Source of the DNA: CALBTQ01 sp036725605
Lineage (GTDB): Bacteria; Lernaellota; Lernaellaia; Lernaellales; Lernaellaceae
Direction: 5' to 3'
Length of the DNA: 31,453 bases
Assembly (NCBI GenBank): GCA_036725605.1
Contig: DAIMDW010000044.1
Coordinates: 1-31,453 of the forward strand
A program made the translations under genes and the position numbers. Every line of letters begins with the position of its first letter. Within the stretch, counting starts at the first letter, position 1. Positions 24,845 to 31,453 of this stretch are shown one piece after another. Below the pieces are notes generated by a model that searched no databases, was not told the origin of the DNA, and saw nothing but the letters and a program-made list of their open reading frames with translations.

Positions 24845-25507
24845 TCAGGCGCGGGACGGATCGGCCGCCCGGCGGCTCTCCAGCCAACGCAGCCAGCGAT
24901 CGAGCCCCTCGCCGGTGCGGGCCGAAAGCGGGATGAGTTCGGCGTGCGGATTGACCGCGTGCAGGTCCTTTTCGAAACGCTGCAGCGAGAACTGGGTCAG
25001 CGGAATCAGGTCGATCATGTTGAGCACCACCGCGTCGGCCCAGGCGAAGACCGTTTCGTACTTGCGGGCCAGGTGTTGGGCGACGCCGACGGCCACGACG
25101 AGCACCTTGCCGTCCTCGCCGATGTCCGGCGGGGTGTGGGTCATGCTCGCGGCGCGCTCGACCAGCAGCAGGTCGATCGCCGGGTCGGGCAGCTCGCGCC
25201 AGGCCTGCTCGACGATCGCGGCGTCCAGTTCGTCGATGCGCGCCAGGTCGACCGCCACGGTGGGCAGACCGGCGTTGGCCACGCGTTCGGCGTCGTCGCC
25301 CCCGCGCAGGGCGGCGATGACCGCGGCGCAACGCAACGTCGCCAGGGCGGGCGTCGCGGCGGCGGCGATCAGGCTGGAGCGTCCGGCTCCCGCCTGCCCG
25401 GCGACGGAGACGATTTTCGCGTTTTTTTCGGCGGCCAGCTTGCGCAGGCGTTCGCGCGCGGCGGCTTCGGCCGGAATCGGTCGGCGCAGGACGATCGGTT
25501 GATTCAT
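24845..25507 (-). CDS. HypB-like GTPase homologue with altered P-loop and NKxD
   Basis: A 220-residue protein with the layout of the nickel-insertion GTPase HypB: a P-loop-like GQAGAGRSS (37-45), AVDLARID, the segment HTPPDIGEDGKVLVVAV in the place of HypB's DLGEDAKVVVLSV, then FAWADAVVLNMIDLIPL and LSARTGEGLDRWLRWL at the end. Three functional residues differ: the P-loop Lys is Arg (R43), the NKxD Lys is Met (NMID), and the metal-binding Cys of HypB's LVCP region is absent. GTP binding and nickel handling are therefore doubtful. No hydrogenase or urease gene is nearby. GGAGG lies just upstream of the chosen ATG. It could be a specialised NTPase or an adaptor. Confidence 0.7.
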   Translation of the reverse strand: MNQPIVLRRPIPAEAAARERLRKLAAEKNAKIVSVAGQAGAGRSSLIAAAATPALATLRCAAVIAALRGGDDAERVANAGLPTVAVDLARIDELDAAIVEQAWRELPDPAIDLLLVERAASMTHTPPDIGEDGKVLVVAVGVAQHLARKYETVFAWADAVVLNMIDLIPLTQFSLQRFEKDLHAVNPHAELIPLSARTGEGLDRWLRWLESRRAADPSRA

Positions 25508-25599
25508 GGTTCCTCCGGGGTCCGATACTAACAAACCCATTGGCGGCCGTCATCCGATGCTTTATTCTGGAAGGAATAATACGCGGATTCGAGGGCGCG

Positions 25600-26949
25600 A
25601 TGGAACCGATTTTCGTAGTCGACGACGAGCGATTGATCACCCAGGTGTTGGAAAAGGCGCTGACCGGCGCGGGCTACCCGGTTCACGTGTTCCACGACGC
25701 GGAGCACGCGCTGGCCGAGCTGGATCGCCTGACGCCGTTTTTGTTGCTGCTGGACATCAACCTGCCCGGCATCAGCGGCCTGGAGGCGCTCGAGCGCGTA
25801 CGCGAAAACAACCGGGACATCGACGTGCTGATCATCAGCGGCCACGGGACGATCGACATGGCGGTCGAGGCGATCAAGCGCGGGGCGACCGACTTTCTGT
25901 CCAAGCCGGTGCAGTTGCCCGAGGTGATGAGCCGGGTCAGCCGCATCTACGAAACGCGCAAGCTGCGCCGGCAGATGACCGACCTGCGCAAGCGCGAGCG
26001 CGAGCGGTTCCTGGCCACCCATCATCTGGGCGAGAGCCCGGCGATGGCCAAGCTGTACCGGACCATCCGCCAAGTGGGCAAATACCCGAAGATCATCGCA
26101 CTGCTCACCGGCGCCTCGGGCACGGGCAAGGAGATGCTGGCGCGCTACCTGCACTACCACAGCCAGTATCCGGAAGGGCCGTTCATGGCGATCAACTGTG
26201 CGGCGGTGCCGGCCGAGCTGCTGGAATCGGAGCTGTTCGGCTACGCGCCCGGCGCCTTTACCGACGCGCGCGCCGAGGGCAAGCCGGGCCTGGTCGAGGA
26301 GGCCGCCGACGGCACGCTTTTCCTCGACGAAATCGGCGAGTTGTCCGGCGCGATGCAAGTCAAGCTGCTGCGCTTTTTGCAGGATCGCTCCTTCACCCGG
26401 GTGGGCGAAACCACCGAGCAGCGCGTGGAATGCAACATCATCGCCGCCACCAACCGCGACCTGGAGGAGATGGTCGCCTTCGGCCAGTTCCGCGACGATT
26501 TGTATTACCGCATCAACGTCGTGCGCCTGCACGTGCCGTCGCTGGCCGAGCGCAAGGAGGAGATTCTCGGATTCGCCGAGGCCTTTTTGTGGGCCAACTG
26601 CCGGGCGACGGGCAAGCATATCCGCGGCCTGGACGAATCGGCCAAACACAAGGCGCTACGCTACGCCTGGCCGGGCAACCTGCGCGAGCTGCGCAACGTG
26701 ATCGAACGCGCCTGCCTGATGAGCGACGGGCCGCTGCTTTCGGCGGCCGATCTGCTGATTCACGGCGAACAACGGCAGATCAACCTCGGTCCGGATTTGG
26801 CGGCGGCGGCCGAGATTATGTCCATGGACCGGGCGATGGCCATTTACGCGCAGCGGGTACTGGACCAGGTGGACGGCAACAAGTCGGAAGCGGCCCGGTT
26901 GCTGGGCATCAGCCGCAATCGATTGAAAAGAATTTTAATCTCACACTGA
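25600..26949 (+). CDS. NtrC-family sigma-54-dependent response regulator
   Basis: A 449-residue regulator with three parts. The receiver (1-120) has D8/D9, the phospho-acceptor D52 in LLLLDINLPG and K102 in SKPVQ. The AAA+ domain (about 140-370) has Walker A TGASGTGKE, the sigma-54 loop as GAFTDA instead of GAFTGA, Walker B GTLFLDEIGEL and the FRDDLYYRINV sensor. The C-terminal Fis-type HTH is NKSEAARLLGISRNRLKRIL. Once phosphorylated it would hexamerise and open sigma-54 promoters. GAGGG lies about 5 nt before the ATG at 25600; the open frame runs 20 codons further up without a site. No histidine kinase lies next to it. Confidence 0.93.
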   Translation: MEPIFVVDDERLITQVLEKALTGAGYPVHVFHDAEHALAELDRLTPFLLLLDINLPGISGLEALERVRENNRDIDVLIISGHGTIDMAVEAIKRGATDFLSKPVQLPEVMSRVSRIYETRKLRRQMTDLRKRERERFLATHHLGESPAMAKLYRTIRQVGKYPKIIALLTGASGTGKEMLARYLHYHSQYPEGPFMAINCAAVPAELLESELFGYAPGAFTDARAEGKPGLVEEAADGTLFLDEIGELSGAMQVKLLRFLQDRSFTRVGETTEQRVECNIIAATNRDLEEMVAFGQFRDDLYYRINVVRLHVPSLAERKEEILGFAEAFLWANCRATGKHIRGLDESAKHKALRYAWPGNLRELRNVIERACLMSDGPLLSAADLLIHGEQRQINLGPDLAAAAEIMSMDRAMAIYAQRVLDQVDGNKSEAARLLGISRNRLKRILISH

Positions 26950-26956
26950 TCCAAAA

Positions 26957-26991
26957 TGGACCACCCACATCATTGGTCCAAAACAGACCAA
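26957..26991. promoter_or_regulatory. Candidate operator: overlapping inverted repeats
   Basis: TGGACC pairs with GGTCCA 12 nt further on, and TTGGTC pairs with GACCAA across 7 nt, so the middle GGTCC-containing half-site is shared. Three related half-sites in 35 bp suggest cooperative binding of a dimeric regulator, possibly the NtrC-type protein whose gene ends just upstream. Confidence 0.4.
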
Positions 26992-26996
26992 AATTG

Positions 26997-27045
26997 CAGT
27001 CATAATTTTGGCGTTCGTCAAAAATACAGCGATAATTTTGACGTT
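26997..27045. repeat. Direct repeat of CAGNNATAATTTTGNCGTT, 30-bp period
   Basis: Two 19-bp copies start at 26997 and 27027 and differ only at three positions. The 30-bp period is close to three helical turns and would place bound proteins on one face of the DNA. Confidence 0.55.
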
Positions 27046-27252
27046 TTATTTGAAAAATTTTTTAATAGTACGCTCTTACTACTTGATATTACACGCGTTT
27101 GCTTCTCTTCTTTCGAATACCTCTTCAAATTCGTCGAATTCGGCACAGACATTGCTCTAAGGGGAGATAAGATTTCACAGTGGATTAAGTGAACTGAATT
27201 GAGATGGAAAACGCGGCAAAAAATATAAAAAAATGACACGTGGGGGAAGAAA

Positions 27253-27660
27253 ATGGGTGCCACCAAGCTAAATATCAATCATATCAGCGCAATAAATGCC
27301 GATGACTTAATGGTGGGAGATTTTGCCTTGGACGGCAACGACCAGTGCAGCTACCTGGTCAATGGCCCGATCGACAAGGGCGAAATCATTCTCATCAAGG
27401 CATCTTTCAAAGACTCATGCGAATCGACGAACGAGGACGACGACAGCGTGCTGTACCGCCGCCGCGTCGTGCCGCTGCTGACCCGGGTGGAGCGGGCGCA
27501 GGTGGACGGCCAACGGTCAATGCGCGTCAATGCGCGGATCGAGAACATGACGGATGAAGATCGTCAGTTTTTCTATCGCCGGTACTTCGACAACACGCAG
27601 GACGAAGCGTTCGAATTGGACGTGGAAGGCAAGAAAATCACGTACGCGCGGGTAAGCTAG
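27253..27660 (+). CDS. Small protein, possibly divergent PilZ-like
   Basis: A 135-residue soluble protein. The middle and end (YRRRVVPLLTRVERA, MRVNARIENMTDEDRQFFYRRYFDN) resemble the closing strands and helix of PilZ domains, whose usual end is like vgvrF.nls.edrr.i.ryi. The N-terminal VGDFAL..., followed by PIDKGEIILIK, also fits the PilZ strand order. The c-di-GMP-binding RxxxR and DxSxxG motifs are not clear, so binding is uncertain. The Shine-Dalgarno GGGGGAAG is strong. The gene sits between an NtrC-type regulator and a pseudo-receiver, suggesting a signalling role. I am not sure of the family. Confidence 0.5.
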   Translation: MGATKLNINHISAINADDLMVGDFALDGNDQCSYLVNGPIDKGEIILIKASFKDSCESTNEDDDSVLYRRRVVPLLTRVERAQVDGQRSMRVNARIENMTDEDRQFFYRRYFDNTQDEAFELDVEGKKITYARVS

Positions 27661-27709
27661 CCGGTCATGCGCCGCCGGATGTGGTAACAGGCGCTTGAGG
27701 AGCTCGGTC

Positions 27710-27988
27710 ATGCGTATTCTCGTACTCGATCGCGAAGGCAATTGTCACGTGCGTCGCCCCTACCTGGCGAAAATCAACTCACCGCAGAACAATCTGGAAG
27801 ACCTGGTGTGGATCGGTCATACCGACGCGGTGGATTTCGCCCTGAGCAGTGCGCAGGCCCTGGATAAACTGCAGGCCGACCAATACGAGGGCGTGATCCT
27901 CAATTGCGGGGCCAGCGACGGCGTGCAGTTGATGCGCCGGATCCGCGCCACGGACGCCGGCGCCGAATTGCCGGTGACGATTCTGTAA
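27710..27988 (+). CDS. Short receiver-like protein without phospho-acceptor
   Basis: A 92-residue protein resembling the first four fifths of a CheY-like receiver: MRILVLDREG at the start, a helix with ALSSAQALDKLQ, then YEGVILNCGASDGVQLMRRIRA, matching the receiver pattern D.iLlD..mP..dG.el.rrIR. The phospho-acceptor Asp is replaced by Asn (N65), only one acidic residue stands in the DD position, and the protein stops at LPVTIL, where the fourth strand lies, so the conserved Lys and last helix are missing. Either a pseudo-receiver that binds partners, or a truncated relic. The ATG at 27710 has GGAG about 8 nt upstream. A strong terminator follows within 70 nt. Confidence 0.6.
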   Translation: MRILVLDREGNCHVRRPYLAKINSPQNNLEDLVWIGHTDAVDFALSSAQALDKLQADQYEGVILNCGASDGVQLMRRIRATDAGAELPVTIL

Positions 27989-28055
27989 CGAAAAAACGAC
28001 AAGAGGCGAAGGTTTCGAGACCATCACCTTTCAACTCGTGATCCCCTCCCGTATA

Positions 28056-28085
28056 CCGGGGAAGCGGCGGCTTCTCCGGTTTTTT
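28056..28085 (+). terminator. Rho-independent terminator after the pseudo-receiver gene
   Basis: A 10-bp stem (CCGGGGAAGC with GCTTCTCCGG, one G-T pair), a 4-nt GGCG loop and six T. A clear intrinsic terminator closing the signalling cluster before gyrB. Confidence 0.85.
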
Positions 28086-28250
28086 CATGCCCGAAATACA
28101 AACGACCAAAACGCATAACGTTTCACTTATAATAATTAGATTTTCCCGCTGGAGGCGGCCGATTTTCCCCCGCCGGAACCAAAAAAAGAAACCGCCGGAA
28201 AAAGCGGTCTGAATTCAATTAGTTACACAAGATAAAGCGGTGGGTTTTCG

Positions 28251-28278
28251 TTGACACCACAAGCGAGTGTGGTATAAT
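28251..28278 (+). promoter_or_regulatory. gyrB promoter with perfect consensus boxes
   Basis: TTGACA (6/6), a 16-nt spacer, TATAAT (6/6), about 120 nt before the gyrB ATG. The spacer holds a palindrome (listed separately). Perfect hexamers with a spacer one base short of ideal are expected to respond to DNA supercoiling, which fits gyrase homeostasis. Confidence 0.8.
28256..28273. promoter_or_regulatory. Palindrome filling the gyrB promoter spacer
   Basis: ACCACA, six bases, TGTGGT: perfect arms that touch the last base of the -35 and the first base of the -10. A protein bound here would block RNA polymerase, or, if bound on the opposite face, twist the spacer as MerR-type activators do. Confidence 0.55.
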
Positions 28279-28400
28279 CCGCCGACTGAGAAAATAGCCT
28301 GGTATGAAGGGCCGAACGGACCGCCGGGTCAAGGCGCCGCGCGCGGGCCGGAAGCGAAGGGTTCGTACGCGAGCGAAGGTTATCATGAAAGCGAGAAACG

Positions 28401-30821
<2,421 letters not shown>

Positions 30822-30830
30822 CTGGTTGTC

Positions 30831-30854
30831 GAAAAAGCCGTCCGTGGCTTTTTC
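30831..30854 (+). terminator. Hairpin after gyrB, terminator candidate
   Basis: GAAAAAGCC, six bases, GGCTTTTTC: a perfect 9-bp stem 10 nt after the gyrB stop, with the T-run inside the descending arm. It works as a symmetrical A/T-flanked terminator in both directions. Confidence 0.6.
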
Positions 30855-30860
30855 AACTAC

Positions 30861-30966
30861 GGGCAACAAAAAACGCGGTTTTTGCCGCCCTTCATTTTCG
30901 GCGACCGGAGAGCGTCGCCGAAAATGGCGATCCGTCCATGGATCGCGCAGGGTGTTTTCAACACCC
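30861..30966. repeat. Cluster of four further hairpins
   Basis: In order: GGGC...AAAAAC-gcg-GTTTTT...GCCC (30861-30890); CATTTTCGGCGAC with an 8-nt loop and a perfect 13-bp stem (30893-30926); GCGATCC-gtccat-GGATCGC (30927-30946); GGGTGTT-ttc-AACACCC (30950-30966). They are placed end to end with 0-3 nt between them, which suggests one composite element. Confidence 0.7.
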
Positions 30967-31047
30967 CGCCAAGCATTTTAGCCCGGGGCAGAAACGGGTC
31001 TTAAATACAAAGGTGAAATCGTCGGGTGACGGTTTCGCCTTTTTTTT

Positions 31048-31067
31048 GCGAAGGGTGACAGCCCTGG
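31048..31067. repeat. Dispersed repeat related to the MITE-like inverted ends
   Basis: GCGAAGGGTGACAGCCCTGG matches the inverted end of the element at 20041-20215 (GCGAAGGGCGTCAGCCCTGG) at 18 of 20 positions, so this is a dispersed repeat family with at least three copies in the window. Confidence 0.6.
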
Positions 31068-31131
31068 AGATCTTGCCCGAAGGGTATGGCCGTGCCGGCG
31101 CGGAAAGCACACCTTTGGCTGACGCCAAAAG

Positions 31132-31171
31132 TGTGGCACACACGAGAATGACGCCCTTTCCGTGTGCCACA
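31132..31171. repeat. Inverted repeat TGTGGCACAC/GTGTGCCACA
   Basis: Perfect 10-bp arms separated by 20 nt. The right arm also starts the next hairpin, so two alternative structures compete for the same bases. Confidence 0.6.
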
Positions 31172-31196
31172 GTTTACGCCGCCAGGCGTAAGCTGT
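31169..31196. repeat. 12-bp hairpin ACAGTTTACGCC
   Basis: A 12-bp stem (one G-T pair) closed by the 4-nt loop GCCA. It shares three bases with the right arm of the preceding inverted repeat. Confidence 0.6.
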
Positions 31197-31203
31197 GTTG
31201 AGC

Positions 31204-31257
31204 GAAAATCAAACACGGCCATGTTCCTGCGGAACAAGACCGTGGCGCCCGATTTTC
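31204..31257. repeat. Long interrupted palindrome
   Basis: Three stems are nested: GAAAATC with GATTTTC, CACGG with CCGTG, and TGTTCC with GGAACA around a TGC loop. The internal loops are nearly symmetrical. 18 bp in total, a strong cruciform or RNA hairpin. Confidence 0.6.
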
Positions 31258-31327
31258 CTGAACATGATCGGCTGTTCCGCCGTCTGCGGGCATGAAGTTG
31301 TTTTCCTAAAACACCACCCCGCCGCTG

Positions 31328-31415
31328 AAGAGACTGTCGATAAATGTGCCGATAGGCGACAAACAGCCCCTTCAGGGGCGATAGAGGGTAGCCCGACCCG
31401 TAAGAGACTGTCGAT
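31328..31415. repeat. 14-bp direct repeat AAGAGACTGTCGAT
   Basis: Copies at 31328-31341 and 31402-31415, 74 bp apart. A CCCCT-TC-AGGGG hairpin lies between them. This could be the ends of a small repeat unit. Confidence 0.4.
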
Positions 31416-31453
31416 TTTCTCGATGGTAATTTTTTAATTGTGTTTCAGTGCTA

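Larger units (their letters stand above)
26950..27252. other. AT-rich intergenic region with repeated motifs
   Basis: No gene. It contains two overlapping inverted repeats (TGGACC...GGTCCA and TTGGTC-N7-GACCAA) and a direct repeat of CAGNNATAATTTTGNCGTT. The remaining 200 bp are AT-rich without clear structure. GGGGGAAG just before 27253 is the ribosome site of the next gene. Confidence 0.6.
27989..28400. other. Intergenic region and gyrB leader
   Basis: It holds the terminator of the upstream signalling genes, about 100 bp with short A-runs and CCGCCGG repeats but no gene, then the gyrB promoter and a GC-rich leader of about 115 nt. The leader may fold (several GCGC and GCGAAG segments), but I see no known riboswitch. 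Confidence 0.6.
30822..31453. other. Gene-free hairpin-rich region
   Basis: No convincing gene on either strand. It holds five hairpins in a row, a copy of the MITE-like terminal repeat, three further long palindromes, a 14-bp direct repeat and a CCCCT-TC-AGGGG REP-like hairpin. The density of self-complementary DNA is the highest in the window. Confidence 0.65.

Noticed and set aside
24845..25507. Functional nickel-insertion HypB for a hydrogenase
   Set aside because: Key Lys residues and the metal Cys are changed, and no hyp, hydrogenase or urease gene is nearby.
26264..26281. GAFTDA in place of GAFTGA as a sign of a dead activator
   Set aside because: GAFTDA occurs in many NtrC-type proteins as far as I know; Walker A, Walker B and the rest of the AAA+ domain are intact.
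28100..28400. Replication origin next to gyrB
   Set aside because: No DnaA-box cluster is seen, and dnaA, dnaN and recF are not next to gyrB. The AT-rich stretch is short.
30822..31453. tRNA or small coding genes in the hairpin-rich end
   Set aside because: The stems do not fit a tRNA clover leaf (no T-loop GGTTCRA or matching acceptor stem), and the short open frames lack ribosome sites.

Overview
The window is chromosomal DNA of a high-GC, diderm (Gram-negative) bacterium. A TonB-dependent receptor, lipoproteins with clear lipoboxes, a multiheme c-type cytochrome, an 806-residue GyrB with the long Gram-negative-type C-terminal part and a sigma-54 activator all point that way. Poly-aspartate runs straight after the lipobox cysteine (CGDDDD...) recur in several genes. 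That style is, from memory, common in deltaproteobacteria-like and related candidate-phylum genomes; this assignment is an inference, because the window has no rRNA or ribosomal protein genes.

Layout. (1) 1-1457: a methyltransferase cut by the window edge and two small AT-rich genes of unknown role, all on the minus strand. (2) 1842-5382: two related beta-domain lipoproteins in front of a TonB-dependent receptor, probably one operon for outer-membrane uptake. (3) 5431-7519: a KTSC-domain protein and an AT-rich toxin-antitoxin-like pair (HTH plus ImmA/IrrE peptidase, then a PIN nuclease with a 4-nt ATGA overlap). (4) 7887-15562: a tightly packed glycan-type operon of B12-type radical SAM enzyme, CelD/BioF2-like acetyltransferase, membrane spermidine-synthase-like protein, flippase and GT4 glycosyltransferase. 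(5) 15587-19754: a TPR-like exported protein, a Cys-rich lipoprotein, a NodB-like protein that has lost its catalytic residues, a seven-heme cytochrome lipoprotein and a small envelope protein. (6) 19758-21637: an island-like insert with a MNT/HEPN toxin-antitoxin pair, several palindromic repeats, a MITE-like element and a decayed gene tail. It is flanked by a 55-bp exact direct repeat made from the 3' end of the next gene. (7) 21579-24676: gyrA and, just downstream in the same direction, a Rossmann/MCP-tip fusion. (8) 24845-27988: a HypB-like GTPase with altered nucleotide-binding motifs, an NtrC-type regulator, a possible PilZ-like protein and a truncated pseudo-receiver. (9) 28401-30821: gyrB, behind a consensus promoter whose spacer holds a perfect palindrome. 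(10) 30831-31453: gene-free DNA packed with hairpins.

The housekeeping core is gyrA and gyrB, on opposite strands and separated by a small regulatory cluster. Around it lie envelope/glycan functions and two toxin-antitoxin modules. The most unusual points are the 55-bp duplication around the MNT/HEPN island, three proteins whose key motifs are altered (HypB-like, NodB-like, receiver-like), the Rossmann/MCP fusion linked to gyrA, and the palindrome inside the gyrB core promoter. No tRNA, rRNA, CRISPR array, transposase or integrase was seen.
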